Numbered from the stretch's first letter, positions 17,334 through 27,675 are shown. The stretch: 64,000 nt of DNA from Halobacillus salinarum (GCF_022919095.1 NZ_CP095073.1:744001-808000), one strand, 5' to 3'. Numbers and translations are program-made. Notes: generated by a model not told the origin, from the sequence alone.

Positions 17334-17880
17334 ATTGATAAAATTCTGAACGCAAGACTCCCATTTTGACCGCATCATAATATTTTCCTTCTACTTGGCG
17401 GGCTTGACGAATACGCGCCTCCTCTATCATCCCTGTTTTTTCTGCGACACGCATCATCCGGTGATTGCCCGACCAGGTGGACATCCCCAGTCGGTGGAGA
17501 CCTGTCGTCTGAAATAAGTAGTCCAGCCATAGATAATAAGCTTCATATCCGTATCCGCCGTTCCAATACTGCGGATCGTAAATAACAATTCCTGTCTCGA
17601 GCCAGTCGGTATTTTTGTCGATCCAATAGGCCATCACTGCCCCAATAAAATGGCTGTTTACTTCTATAATCAGCATGTCCAGCGTTCCTGGCATAATTTC
17701 TTCATCAGGATCCCATGCTTTAAGGAATTCCTCTTTTTCATGAAAGGTTTCTGGTATGTATGGACCATTCCATTCCTTTGCTTCTTTTACCGGGTCTTCA
17801 AACTTCCAATAATACATATCATATGCGTCCTGCTGAGTGGCTTTTCTTAACGTTAATTTACTGCCTTTTATTCTTGTCAT
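17332..17880 (-). CDS. GNAT family N-acetyltransferase (RimJ/RimL-like)
   Basis: A 182-residue acetyltransferase of the RimJ/RimL type. It begins MTRIKGSKLTLRKATQQDAY. A GIVIYDPQYWNGGYGYEAY segment corresponds to the acetyl-CoA binding loop, and RLGMSTWSGNHRMMRVAEKTGM is the C-terminal part typical of this group (shown here in the family's usual position; it confers peptide/antibiotic N-acetylation in some relatives). The ATG at 17880 has an AGGAG site; a longer frame to 17994 has none. Its stop lies in the T tail of the opposing terminator. Confidence 0.85.
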   Translation of the reverse strand: MTRIKGSKLTLRKATQQDAYDMYYWKFEDPVKEAKEWNGPYIPETFHEKEEFLKAWDPDEEIMPGTLDMLIIEVNSHFIGAVMAYWIDKNTDWLETGIVIYDPQYWNGGYGYEAYYLWLDYLFQTTGLHRLGMSTWSGNHRMMRVAEKTGMIEEARIRQARQVEGKYYDAVKMGVLRSEFYQ

Positions 17881-18049
17881 TTGATCGCTCCTAAAAAGTG
17901 AGTGCGTTCCTTTCTCTTTTATCGCTGAAATTCCTCGAAATTTCAACCATGAATTTTGAAAAAACTTACTTTTCCGTCTTGATCCCATTACCAATATCGT
18001 TGAAAAGGGTGTGGTTTATATTTTATTTGAGAAATTTTTCGAAACGGTG

Positions 18050-18112
18050 TTGACATCTATTCAATAAAGGTTAATAATAGCATAAATATACGGTAATTAT
18101 TATATTTATACA
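18050..18112 (+). promoter_or_regulatory. argC promoter and probable ArgR/AhrC operator
   Basis: A -35 TTGACA (18050-18055) is followed at about 17 bp by AATAAT/TAATAA (18072-18078). Just downstream, the perfect inverted repeat ATAAATATA (18082-18090) / TATATTTAT (18101-18109), with TAATTATT between, resembles the AT-rich ARG boxes bound by ArgR/AhrC. TAATTATT is also found in the operator-like site before carA. The operator role is inferred from position and similarity. Confidence 0.6.
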
Positions 18113-18134
18113 TAAGGTTTGGAAAGGGGAATTG

Positions 18135-19175
18135 ATGTTGAAAGCAGGAATAGTCGGAGCCACTGGATACGGTGGTTTAGAGCTGATCAGGCTGTTATCT
18201 GACCACCCAGAAGTGGAAAGCCTCACGTTATACTCCACTTCGGATGCTGGGAAGTCATTTGAAAATTTATACAGTCACATGAATACAGTAATCACTCAAA
18301 AACTTGAAGAAATTAATCCTGAATCCATGCAGGAGAGGTTGGATATTGTTTTTTTGGCTACACCTCCGGGAGTATCACGCGAACTTACTCCGAAATTAGC
18401 TGGTCGAGGACTTAAGGTCATTGATCTATCAGGAGATCTTCGCTTAACCGATCCGCAACAGTACACCGAATGGTACAAACAAGAGGCAGCATCGGAGGAA
18501 GTCCTTGAGCGCGCTGTGTATGGACTCAGTGAATGGAATCAAAAGAAAATCAAAGAAGCGGATATTATTGCCAATCCCGGCTGTTATCCTACAGCATCCC
18601 TGCTGGGACTAGGCCCGATTATTCAAGAGCGGCTCGCTATTCCTGAAACGGTGGTCATTGATGCGAAATCAGGGGTTTCAGGAGCGGGAAAAAACCCTAA
18701 TCCTCTTACGCACTTTGGTCATGCACAGGAAAATTTTCAAATTTATAAAGTCAATCAGCACAAACACATTCCAGAAATTGAACAGCAGCTGAAGACATGG
18801 AATGACGAAATGTCAACAGTAACGTTCTCTACCCATCTCGTTCCGATGACGCGGGGAATCATGGCAACCATTTATCTTAAGCTAAGCGAACCACAAACTA
18901 CAGAACAATTGCTTCAGCTGTATGAAAACTACTATTCTATGCATCCGTTTGTAAGAGTAAGGCAGGAAGGTCAATTTCCCTGTACCAAACATGTCTATGC
19001 ATCGAATTATTGCGATATCGGCTTAACGATAGATTCAAGGACAAATCGGGTAACCATTGTCTCGGTGATTGATAATTTAATGAAAGGCGCAGCGAGTCAG
19101 GCTGTGCAAAATATGAATCTTCAATTTGGGATCGAAGAAACGGCAGGCTTACAAGGACTGCCTCTTTATCCATAA
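18135..19175 (+). CDS. argC: N-acetyl-gamma-glutamyl-phosphate reductase
   Basis: A 346-residue enzyme that reduces N-acetylglutamyl-5-phosphate to the semialdehyde with NADPH, the third step of arginine synthesis. The Rossmann motif is GATGYGGLELIRLL (residues 8-21). The catalytic Cys150 lies in ANPGCYPTAS, and the GVSGAGKNPN and HKHIPEIEQ segments are conserved. The ATG at 18135 is used after GGAAAGGGGA; a TTG one codon upstream is possible. It is the first gene of argCJBD and probably arginine-repressed through the upstream operator. Confidence 0.97.
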   Translation: MLKAGIVGATGYGGLELIRLLSDHPEVESLTLYSTSDAGKSFENLYSHMNTVITQKLEEINPESMQERLDIVFLATPPGVSRELTPKLAGRGLKVIDLSGDLRLTDPQQYTEWYKQEAASEEVLERAVYGLSEWNQKKIKEADIIANPGCYPTASLLGLGPIIQERLAIPETVVIDAKSGVSGAGKNPNPLTHFGHAQENFQIYKVNQHKHIPEIEQQLKTWNDEMSTVTFSTHLVPMTRGIMATIYLKLSEPQTTEQLLQLYENYYSMHPFVRVRQEGQFPCTKHVYASNYCDIGLTIDSRTNRVTIVSVIDNLMKGAASQAVQNMNLQFGIEETAGLQGLPLYP

Positions 19176-19196
19176 AGTAAGAAAGGATGAGTATGA

Positions 19197-20423
19197 GTGC
19201 TGCAAACCACGGATAAGCACAAGATCAGCAAGCTGGACGGTGGGACAGTATTATCTCCATTGGGCTATAAATCAGGAGGGCTCCATAGTGGCCTTCGACG
19301 GGAAAAGAAAGATTTCGGCTTATTATTAAGTGACCATCCTGCTTCTTGTGCGGCCGTGTACACACAGAGTCATTTCCAGGCTGCCCCGTTAAAAGTAACG
19401 CAGGAAAGCATTGCGGCATCACAGAAACTTCAGGCAGTAGTGATTAACAGTGCAGTGGCCAATGCTTGTACAGGAAAAGAAGGCTTATCGAATGCTTATA
19501 CAATGCGTCAATGGATCGCAGAAAGGTTCCAATTACCCCCGGAATATGTCGCGGTAGCCTCTACAGGAGTTATTGGAGAACAGCTGCCTATGGACAAAAT
19601 CAAGACAGGATGTGATCAAGTCGTACCAACGAGAACAGGCGCAGAAGATTTTCAAAAGTCAATTTTAACAACCGACACGTGCCAGAAAGCAGCCTGTTAT
19701 CAATTAGCGGTCGACGGCCATACCGTTACGATAGGTGGGGCGGCGAAAGGATCCGGCATGATTCACCCTAATATGGCAACGATGCTCGGATTTGTTACGA
19801 CCGATGCAAACATTGAATCCTGTCATTTACAAAACGCCTTAAAAAGCTGCATTGATAAGTCTTTTAACCAAATTACGGTCGATGGGGAAACGTCGACAAA
19901 TGACATGGTACTGACGCTCGCGAATGGTGAAGTTAATCACCAGCCATTAAGTCCAGCTCATAAAGACTGGTCAACCTTTGTGCAGACGATGCAGCTCGTG
20001 TGTGAAGATCTGGCTAAACAAATTGCCAGAGACGGAGAAGGAGCTACGAAGCTGGTCGAAGTGAACGTACAAGGGGCTTATTCTCATGAAGAAGCAAGAA
20101 TTATAGCGAAGAAAGTCGTAGGCTCGAATTTAGTCAAAACGGCCGTCTACGGACAGGATGCCAATTGGGGTCGAATTATTGGTGCGGTCGGGCATAGTGA
20201 AGCAAAAGTCAACCCTGAAGCCTGCGAGGTGTACATCGAAGACCAGCTTGTATTTAGTCAAGGGACACCTTGTCTATTTTCTGAAGAAGAAGCAACAAAG
20301 GCACTAAGGAAGGACAAAGTGAAAATAGAAATATTATTATCTGAAGGCGGCGGCTTCGGAACGGCTTGGGGGTGTGATCTAACCTATGACTATGTCAAAA
20401 TCAACGCTAGCTATCGCTCATAA
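19197..20423 (+). CDS. argJ: Bifunctional ornithine acetyltransferase / N-acetylglutamate synthase
   Basis: A 408-residue ArgJ, which transfers the acetyl group from N-acetylornithine to glutamate and so recycles it in the arginine pathway; bifunctional forms also use acetyl-CoA. The self-cleavage site is present as HPNMATMLGF, with Thr195 as the new N-terminal nucleophile of the beta chain. The alpha chain shows the NSAVANACTG segment and VASTGVIGEQLP. The start is GTG at 19197 with GAAAGGATG; a near ATG is out of frame. It overlaps argB by 38 bases. Confidence 0.96.
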   Translation: MLQTTDKHKISKLDGGTVLSPLGYKSGGLHSGLRREKKDFGLLLSDHPASCAAVYTQSHFQAAPLKVTQESIAASQKLQAVVINSAVANACTGKEGLSNAYTMRQWIAERFQLPPEYVAVASTGVIGEQLPMDKIKTGCDQVVPTRTGAEDFQKSILTTDTCQKAACYQLAVDGHTVTIGGAAKGSGMIHPNMATMLGFVTTDANIESCHLQNALKSCIDKSFNQITVDGETSTNDMVLTLANGEVNHQPLSPAHKDWSTFVQTMQLVCEDLAKQIARDGEGATKLVEVNVQGAYSHEEARIIAKKVVGSNLVKTAVYGQDANWGRIIGAVGHSEAKVNPEACEVYIEDQLVFSQGTPCLFSEEEATKALRKDKVKIEILLSEGGGFGTAWGCDLTYDYVKINASYRS

Positions 20424-21201
20424 TTATAAACCGGTGATCGTTGTCAAACTAGGCGGTAGTATGATCAGTCAATTAACGGAGCAGTTTTATGCAAGTTTGA
20501 AAAAGCTTACCGATGTTTACGAATGTATTATTGTACATGGTGGAGGCCCCGCCATTACTTCCATGCTGGAGCGGCTGAATATTCAAGGCGAATTCCACGA
20601 AGGGTTAAGGAAAACGACCCCGGAGACCCTTGAGGTTGTAGAAATGACCATGGGTGGAAAGGTAAATGCCCACGTAACATCCAAACTGGCAGAGCAAGGG
20701 GTCCGCGCTGTCGGTTTGAAGGGATCGGATGCAAATTTAATAACGGCTAGCCTGATAGATTCAGAAACACTAGGATTAGTTGGAAAAGTAGATGAAGTAG
20801 AAACCACCTTCTTAACCAATTGTCTGCGAGGAGGTTATATGCCAGTCATCGCTCCGTTAGGAAAAATGCTGGATGGCCGGACCGTAAACATCAATGCGGA
20901 CATCGCTGCATCTGCTATTGCAAAAGCGATGAATGCAGAAAAACTGCTGATTGTGACAGATGTACCTGGAATTATGCATAACGGTGAGGTGATTGAAGAA
21001 ACCACGCCGGATGAAATTTCTGCGCTTATCTCAACTGGGGGGATATACGGGGGAATGATTCCAAAGGTTCAATCGGCTGTCGAAGCTCTTTCCGAGCGGC
21101 TGGCAGAAGTGATGATTGTGAGCGGCAAGCAGGCAGTGATCGAAAACGGAGTAATGACAGGGACTAAAATTTGTGCGAAAAGAAAGGAAGGAGTCGAGTG
21201 A
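20386..21201 (+). CDS. argB: Acetylglutamate kinase
   Basis: A 271-residue amino acid kinase family enzyme that phosphorylates N-acetylglutamate. Seen are VVKLGGSM with the catalytic Lys, the IIVHGGGPAITSML substrate loop, VGLKGSDANLI, and the IPKVQSAVEALS helix near the C-terminus with the second catalytic Lys. It starts inside the end of argJ (ATG at 20386; an ATG two codons on is an alternative), implying translational coupling. The final GTGA overlaps the argD start. It lacks the N-terminal helix of arginine-sensitive kinases, so feedback inhibition is less likely (inference). Confidence 0.95.
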   Translation: MTMSKSTLAIAHNYKPVIVVKLGGSMISQLTEQFYASLKKLTDVYECIIVHGGGPAITSMLERLNIQGEFHEGLRKTTPETLEVVEMTMGGKVNAHVTSKLAEQGVRAVGLKGSDANLITASLIDSETLGLVGKVDEVETTFLTNCLRGGYMPVIAPLGKMLDGRTVNINADIAASAIAKAMNAEKLLIVTDVPGIMHNGEVIEETTPDEISALISTGGIYGGMIPKVQSAVEALSERLAEVMIVSGKQAVIENGVMTGTKICAKRKEGVE

Positions 21202-22376
21202 ATTTATTTCCGACCTATAAAAGGTTTCCAATAAATATTGTATCCGGCAAAGGAACTGTAGTCACGGATGAAAATGGAAAAGACTATTTAGACTTTGTTT
21301 CCGGTATTGCCGTCTGTAACTTAGGGCATTGCCCGGAAAATGTCAAACAAGCAGTTGAAGACCAGATGGAGAAAATCTGGCATGTTTCAAATTTGTATCA
21401 GCTGCCGGAGCAGGAGGAAGCAGCTTCCTGGCTGACGAGGTTTACAGAGCTTGATCATGTATTTTTCTGCAACAGTGGAGCCGAAGCAAATGAAGCAGCA
21501 ATCAAGCTGGCTAGAAAGTATACAGGAAAAGAGAAAATATACAGTTTCAAACAGTCGTTTCACGGCCGCACATTTGCGACAATGAGTGCAACCGGGCAGG
21601 AAAAGATCCAGCAGGGATATGGTACTTTACTTCCTACATTTGAATACCTTCCGTACAACGATCCGGAGGCTGTCAATAACCTTACAGATGAAAATACAGC
21701 AGCCATTATGGTGGAAGTGATTCAAGGTGAGGGAGGAGTGATTCCAGGGTCGAGCGAATTTTTACAAGCGGTGCAGAAGAAATGTGAACAGCTGAACTGC
21801 TTATTGATCATTGATGAAGTCCAGACGGGAATCGGGCGGACCGGTTATCCATTTGCCTACCAGCATCACCACCTGGATCCGGATATTGTAACTTCAGCCA
21901 AAGGATTAGGGAGCGGATTCCCTGTAGGTGCGATGCTCGGTAAATCGAAGCTCAAAGCCTCTTTCTCAGCTGGGGCTCACGGAACAACTTTTGGCGGCAA
22001 CCCGCTTGCTACAGCAGCAGTTACAGCTACATTGAACACGATATTCAATGACAGCTTTCTCAAAGGAGTAAGAGATAAAGGAGCAGCGTTTAAGCAGACA
22101 CTTGAAACTAAACTGGCACCGTTCGATTTAGTGGAGACCATTCGTGGTCAAGGCTTAATGATTGGGATTGTGCTTAAAGAAGCAGCCATGCCGCTCCTGC
22201 AAAAACTGCAGGAATTAGGGCTGATGACAGTCTTGGCGGGGCCGAATGTAATCCGTCTGCTGCCCCCGTTAACGGTAACAGAAAGCGAATTAAATCAAGC
22301 TTCCGAGCTTTTGGAAACAGCAATTAAGCAGTATCAAGATTCGCTTTATTCACAAACAACAGGATCTAAAAAGTAA
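21198..22376 (+). CDS. argD: Acetylornithine aminotransferase
   Basis: A 392-residue class III PLP-dependent aminotransferase that converts N-acetylglutamate semialdehyde to N-acetylornithine. The motifs are FVSGIAVCNLGH, FCNSGAEANEAAIKLAR, IDEVQTGIGRTG (the PLP-binding Asp region) and TSAKGLGSGFPVGAML, which carries the Schiff-base Lys. HGTTFGGNPLA follows. The GTG at 21198 overlaps the argB stop as GTGA and has an AAGGAAGGAG site; a TTG nine codons upstream is rejected. A weak hairpin terminator follows. Confidence 0.96.
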   Translation: MNLFPTYKRFPINIVSGKGTVVTDENGKDYLDFVSGIAVCNLGHCPENVKQAVEDQMEKIWHVSNLYQLPEQEEAASWLTRFTELDHVFFCNSGAEANEAAIKLARKYTGKEKIYSFKQSFHGRTFATMSATGQEKIQQGYGTLLPTFEYLPYNDPEAVNNLTDENTAAIMVEVIQGEGGVIPGSSEFLQAVQKKCEQLNCLLIIDEVQTGIGRTGYPFAYQHHHLDPDIVTSAKGLGSGFPVGAMLGKSKLKASFSAGAHGTTFGGNPLATAAVTATLNTIFNDSFLKGVRDKGAAFKQTLETKLAPFDLVETIRGQGLMIGIVLKEAAMPLLQKLQELGLMTVLAGPNVIRLLPPLTVTESELNQASELLETAIKQYQDSLYSQTTGSKK

Positions 22377-22382
22377 ACCACA

Positions 22383-22411
22383 GGTACACAACCTTATCGT
22401 GTTCCTTTTTT
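22383..22411 (+). terminator. Weak terminator between argD and carA
   Basis: Arms GGTACAC (22383-22389) and GTGTTCC (22399-22405), with one mismatch, are followed by six T. It suggests argCJBD and carAB-argF are at least partly separate transcription units. Confidence 0.6.
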
Positions 22412-22419
22412 CTAGCAAA

Positions 22420-22457
22420 TTTTTGTATAAAAATACTTTAAATATAATAATTATTCA
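22420..22457 (+). promoter_or_regulatory. carA promoter with probable ARG box
   Basis: A -35 like TTTTTG (22420-22425) lies 17 bases before a TATAAT -10 (22443-22448). Overlapping and following the -10 is TAATAATTATTCAT, which matches the A/T-rich ATTATTCAT half of Bacillus ARG boxes and shares TAATTATT with the argC control region. Repression by ArgR is inferred. Confidence 0.6.
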
Positions 22458-22474
22458 TACAGCGAGGTGTCATC

Positions 22475-23539
22475 ATGCAAGGTTATGTAAGCTTACAGGA
22501 CGGTCAGCAATTTGCCGGTGAGGCATCAAAAGAATGGGAACACCCCATAGAAGGAGAAATCGTGTTCTTCACAGGAATGACAGGATACCAGGAGGTTATT
22601 ACTGATCCTTCCTATAGAGGACAGATTGTTGTATTTACCTATCCGTTAATTGGGAACTACGGCGTGAATGAAGATGATTCAGAAAGCGTCAAGCCTCAGG
22701 TGAGCGGGGTGATCATGCTTCATTGTGCGGAGTTTCCATCTCATTATAAATCAACATTGTCCTTGAAAGAGTATTTAAATAAATATAACGTACCTTATTT
22801 AACCGGTGTGGATACTCGAGAAGTGACAAAAGCCATCAGACAAAATGGAACGAGTCAGGCAGTCATTGCCAACCAGCCGGTTGATTGTTCGGATACTGAG
22901 ATGGTTGGGCAGATGTTTCAGGCCTCCGGCGATGAAGTAGAAACGCATGGTTCAGGCAGTCCTCACATTGCATTAATCGACTTTGGTCTTAAACAATCGA
23001 TTTTATCTGTACTGCTTAAAAAAGGAGCGCGTGTCACTGTCGTTCCTTTTACAAAACTTAAAGCTATGAAAGATATTCACCCTGACGGCATCGTTCTATC
23101 TAACGGCCCGGGTAATCCTAAAGACGCTGAGCATTTCCTGAAGGAGATCAAGCATCTGATTGACAGCAGCCCTACGTTAGGCATTTGCCTCGGCCACCAG
23201 ATCATTGCACTTGCTTACGGCGGCAACACCTTAAAGCTTTCTTTCGGACATCGCGGGGCTAATCACCCAGTCAAAGACGTGGATACGGGACGTGTGTTTT
23301 TAACATCGCAAAATCATAACTACGTAGTCGATGAAGGAAGTCTTGTTCTTACAGACTTGCAAAAGCGGTTTTATAATGTAAACGATCAATCGGTTGAAGG
23401 GCTCGCTCATAAGGATAAACCTATCCTTTCAGCACAATTTCATCCGGAAGCAAATCCAGGACCTGAAGATGCCGAATGGCTCTTTGACGATTTCTTTTCC
23501 CTGATTTCCGTGAAGAAAGGAGTGAAGGCTTATGCCTGA
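22475..23539 (+). CDS. carA: Carbamoyl-phosphate synthase small subunit (arginine-specific type)
   Basis: A 354-residue glutaminase subunit that supplies ammonia to CarB. The N-terminal domain begins with [14 protein letters not shown] and holds [16 protein letters not shown]. The class I glutamine amidotransferase domain has the nucleophile Cys in [16 protein letters not shown], plus [11 protein letters not shown] and [19 protein letters not shown] with the catalytic His and Glu. The position next to arg genes marks it as the arginine-controlled paralogue, separate from a pyrimidine copy expected elsewhere. Its end overlaps carB by 8 bases. Confidence 0.96.
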   Translation: MQGYVSLQDGQQFAGEASKEWEHPIEGEIVFFTGMTGYQEVITDPSYRGQIVVFTYPLIGNYGVNEDDSESVKPQVSGVIMLHCAEFPSHYKSTLSLKEYLNKYNVPYLTGVDTREVTKAIRQNGTSQAVIANQPVDCSDTEMVGQMFQASGDEVETHGSGSPHIALIDFGLKQSILSVLLKKGARVTVVPFTKLKAMKDIHPDGIVLSNGPGNPKDAEHFLKEIKHLIDSSPTLGICLGHQIIALAYGGNTLKLSFGHRGANHPVKDVDTGRVFLTSQNHNYVVDEGSLVLTDLQKRFYNVNDQSVEGLAHKDKPILSAQFHPEANPGPEDAEWLFDDFFSLISVKKGVKAYA

Positions 23540-26500
23540 GAAGGTGCTTGTTATTGGATCCGGCCCCATTCTTATAGGGCAGGCAGCAGAATTTGATTAT
23601 TCCGGAACCCAGGGCTGCCTGGCATTAAAGGAAGAAGGGTGCCATGTTGTACTCGTAAATAACAATCCGGCAACCATTATGACCGATACGGAGATTGCAG
23701 ATACAGTTTATTGCGAACCGCTTACGGCTGAAAGCATTCAAGCGATTATTAAAAAAGAAAATCCTGATGCTCTATTGGCGGGATTAGGCGGTCAAACAGC
23801 CTTAAATCTGGCCGTAGAGCTGGAAAGAAAAGGAGTACTTCAAGAGGAAAACGTGAAGCTTCTAGGGAGCAGCGTGGACTCCATCCAAAAAGGAGAAGAC
23901 CGCGAGCTGTTCCGGGAATTAATGAATGAGCTTGGCCAGCCTGTGCCGGAGAGCGAAGCGATTACAAATGTTGAAGAAGCCCGGGTGTTCGCTGATAAAG
24001 TGGGTTACCCTGTCATCAGCCGTCCGGCTTATACACTCGGCGGTCGAGGTGGGGGGATTGCCCAAACAAAGCATGAATTAGATGAACTCATTCAAAATGG
24101 TCTAAAAGCAAGTCCGATATCTCAAGTGATCATTGAAAAAAGTATTGCCGGTTACAAAGAAATCGAATATGAAGTCATGAGGGATCACAAAGGAACGTGT
24201 ATTACGGTTTGCAACATGGAGAACTTTGACCCTGTCGGGGTTCATACCGGAGATTCCATTGTTGTAGCACCATCACAGACGTTAACCGATGAGGAATACC
24301 AAATGCTTCGTACTGCTTCTTTAGACATCGTATCTGCCCTTGGAGTAGTCGGCGGCTGTAACGTACAGCTTGCGCTCGATCCATACAGCCACAATTATTA
24401 TGTGATCGAAGTAAACCCCGGGTAAGCCGTTCTTCTGCTTTAGCCTCCAAGGCTACCGGTTATCCGATTGCCAAAATGGCTACAAAGATTGCCCTTGGAT
24501 ATCCGCTCGATGAATTGCAGAATCCTTTGACGGGTAATACTTATGCCAGTTTCGAACCCGCTTTGGATTACGTCGTAGTTAAATTCCCTCGCTGGCCGTT
24601 TGATAAATTCCCAGATGCCGAACGGAAGCTGGGAACGAAGATGAAGGCAACCGGGGAAGTTATGGCGATTGATCGTTCTCTGGAAGGAGCTTTCCAGAAG
24701 GCGGTTGCTTCACTGGACCAAACCATTCCTAAGCTTAAGGCTGATGAATTGATGGGCCACCTGCAGCAGCCGACAGATTTAAGATATTTTGCGCTTCTAG
24801 AACTCTTAAGAATGGGAGAAACGGTTGAGAATCTTCAAACCGCTACTGGAATCGATTTATTTTATCTGCACACGCTGAAGAATCTCACAGATATGGAGCA
24901 GCAAATCCAATCGTATTCTATCGATCAACTGCCGCAATCGCTTCTTAAGCAAGCCAAGTTATTTAGTTTTACAGATGCAGCTATTGCTCAGCTGATGAAT
25001 GTCAGCGAGGAGGAAATCACTCAGCTTCGTAAAGAGTATAAGATTACTCCAAGCTATAAAATGGTAGATACTTGTGCAGCGGAATTCGAAGCAGCAACTA
25101 ATTATGTATACGCCACTTATGCCGGAGTAAATGAAATCACACCTCTTCCTCAAGGGAAAAAGGCGTTGATCGTCGGATCCGGTCCCATTCGAATAGGGCA
25201 GGGGGTAGAATTTGATTACAGTGCAGTCAAAGCCATTGAAAGTTTGAAAAAGCTTGGCTGGACAACGGTCATGATCAACAATAACCCTGAAACTGTAAGT
25301 ACGGATTATGAAACAGCCGACCGTTTGTATTTTGAACCTGTTACAGCTGAAGTGATTGCCTCTATAGTTGAACACGAACAAATAGATCTTGTGTTTACCC
25401 AGTATGGCGGCCAGACAGCCATCAATATCGCCGAAGAACTGGAGAAGCTTGACCTGCCGCTTGCCGGAGTCAAAGTAGATGTTCTTGAAGCGCTTGAAGA
25501 TCGCGAACGTTTCTATGCAGCGCTTAAAGAATTAGATATTCCTCATATCCCCGGGTCAGTCTGTCACACTTTTGACGAGGCTGTATCTGCAGCCAGTCAA
25601 TACACTTATCCATTATTGTGCCGTCCTTCCTATGTCATCGGCGGCCAGGGTATGATGACTGTAAATAAGGAACAAGAATTAAAACAAGCTCTTATTCAAA
25701 CGGACGAACGCCACTATCCCATCGTCCTTGACCAATTTATGACTGGAAAAGAAGTGGAAGTCGATCTGGCTGCCGACGGAAAACAAGTGTTTATTCCTGA
25801 AATCATTGAACATATTGAACCCGCTGGCGTTCATTCCGGTGACAGCATGGCGGTCTTTCCATCACAGCTTCCGGATAAAGTAAAAGAAAAAATCTATTCT
25901 TTTGCTGAAAAGATCGTAAATTATTTCAACTATAAAGGGATTATGAATATTCAATTCCTCTTAACCGACGATGCCGTCTATGTGCTGGAGGTGAATCCAA
26001 GAGCCAGCCGGACCGTCCCGATTGTCAGTAAGGTGTCGGGTACTTCATTAATCGATTTAGCGACTAAGATTCTCGTAAATGAATTACCTTCACCACTTGG
26101 TGACCTGCCAGAGCCTGTTTTTGAGCATATCGCTGTGAAGTATCCTTTATTTTCATTTCATGCGATGCCTGAACTAGACCATAAACTAGGGCCGAACATG
26201 AAGTCTACCGGAGAGGGTATGTGTATTGGCAGCTCTGTAGAAGAAGCTATGTCCAAGGTTTTTGCAGCACTTCCTAATGTTTATCTAGATAAGGACGTCT
26301 GTTTTATAGAGGATTATGAGCTCGACGTTCCAATGACGACACTTGGTTTTAAAGATTGGCTGGAAACAAAAGAAGCCAGTATATATGTAAACACAGCTCA
26401 TACGGAAGAAGCGAAGCAAAAAAGAGTGCAGGCTCTGAAATATGGAATCGAAGTATTCAGCGAAAAAGATACGTTTAAGGCCTATTTAGATGGGTTGAAT

Positions 26501-26563
26501 GCAAAAGGCACGATGCCTGTCTCATTGCCGGGAAGCCAAAAAGAAGGAGTGCATGCAGGATGA
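23532..26563 (+). CDS. carB: Carbamoyl-phosphate synthase large subunit (frameshifted as sequenced)
   Basis: Encodes an enzyme of about 1010 residues, close to the family length, if one base is added. It contains two ATP-grasp synthetase halves. The first has [20 protein letters not shown] and [14 protein letters not shown]; the second has [19 protein letters not shown] and [15 protein letters not shown]-terminal MGS-like allosteric domain ends it. The frame breaks in the CCCCGGG at 24416-24422: EVNPG then stop, where one added base gives [20 protein letters not shown], a universally conserved stretch. It makes carbamoyl phosphate for ArgF. A true null in an otherwise intact operon is unlikely. 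Confidence 0.93.
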
Positions 26564-27513
26564 ATTTAATGGAACAAATGATGACACAGACATATTCTTT
26601 GAAGGATCGGGATGTGCTGACTTGGCTTGACTTTACCCAGTCTGACGTTTCCAAGCTGCTTGCTCTAGCTCAGGATGTAAAGGAAAATCCATACTCCAAC
26701 ATTCTCAGCGGCAAGACATTAGGAATGATCTTTGAAAAATCATCAACGAGAACACGTGTCTCCTTTGAAGTAGGAATGGTCCAGCTTGGCGGCCATGCGA
26801 CGTATTTAAATACACGGGATATTCAAGTCGGCCGCGGGGAAACGATAGCCGATACGGCAAAAGTACTATCGGGTTATGTCGATGCGATCATGTACAGAAC
26901 GTCTTCTCATGAAAAGCTCCAGGACCTTGCTGAAAATGCCTCTATCCCTGTAATCAATGGATTATGCGATAAGTATCACCCCTGCCAGGCTCTGGCTGAT
27001 ATCTTTACCATCCTGGAATTAAAAGGCCGTCTTTCAGGAGTGAAGGTTGTTTATATCGGGGATGGGAACAATGTTTCTCATTCACTAATGATCATCTGTG
27101 CGATGATGGGAATGGATATTACAATCGTTACCCCTGAAGGGTACGAACCCGACGAAACCATCTTTAACAAATCCCAGGCGATAGCAGCTGAGCATCAAGG
27201 TGCTGTGAAATGGAGTCATGATCCAGAGACGTCAGTAAAAGAGGCTGATGTCATCTATACAGATGTATGGGCGAGTATGGGTCAGGAAGAGGAAGCGGGA
27301 GAGCGTCTCACCGCTTTTAAAGCCTATCAGGTAAACGAAAGCCTGCTTTCGAAAGCAAAGGAGGATGTATCGTTTCTTCATTGCCTTCCAGCCCATCGGG
27401 AGGAAGAAGTTACTGCAGAGGTCATTGATGGACCTCATTCAGCGGTTTTCCAGCAAGCAGAAAACCGGCTTCACGTTCAAAAAGCCATCCTTCTATCAGT
27501 GATTCATGGGTGA
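26560..27513 (+). CDS. argF: Ornithine carbamoyltransferase
   Basis: A 317-residue enzyme that condenses ornithine and carbamoyl phosphate to citrulline. The carbamoyl-phosphate motif is FEKSSTRTRVSFE (STRT). Others are TSSHEKLQDLAE, the PVINGLCDKYHPCQALADI segment (HPCQ), and FLHCLPAHREEEV (HCLP), which carries the catalytic Cys. The ATG at 26560 overlaps the carB stop (ATGA) with GGAG nine bases upstream. It is the last gene of the cluster; the argininosuccinate genes argG/argH are not in this window. Confidence 0.96.
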   Translation: MNLMEQMMTQTYSLKDRDVLTWLDFTQSDVSKLLALAQDVKENPYSNILSGKTLGMIFEKSSTRTRVSFEVGMVQLGGHATYLNTRDIQVGRGETIADTAKVLSGYVDAIMYRTSSHEKLQDLAENASIPVINGLCDKYHPCQALADIFTILELKGRLSGVKVVYIGDGNNVSHSLMIICAMMGMDITIVTPEGYEPDETIFNKSQAIAAEHQGAVKWSHDPETSVKEADVIYTDVWASMGQEEEAGERLTAFKAYQVNESLLSKAKEDVSFLHCLPAHREEEVTAEVIDGPHSAVFQQAENRLHVQKAILLSVIHG

Positions 27514-27675
27514 AAAGGGAGTGTAGAATTCCCTAAAATAAAAGGTTAAAAAAGAGCAGCTCCTTCCAGGGGGCGCTGAAAAAATTCTTTCTAATTTAGA
27601 GCTGCTGTTTAGGTTGTCGTTGATTCTCACGAATCGTTTGTCGGTGGATGATTTCCGCGGACACGGCCCCGGATA

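Noticed and set aside
24476-26563. A separate, second carB-like gene
   Set aside because: Coding similarity is continuous across the frame break, and the supposed start is internal to a conserved segment.
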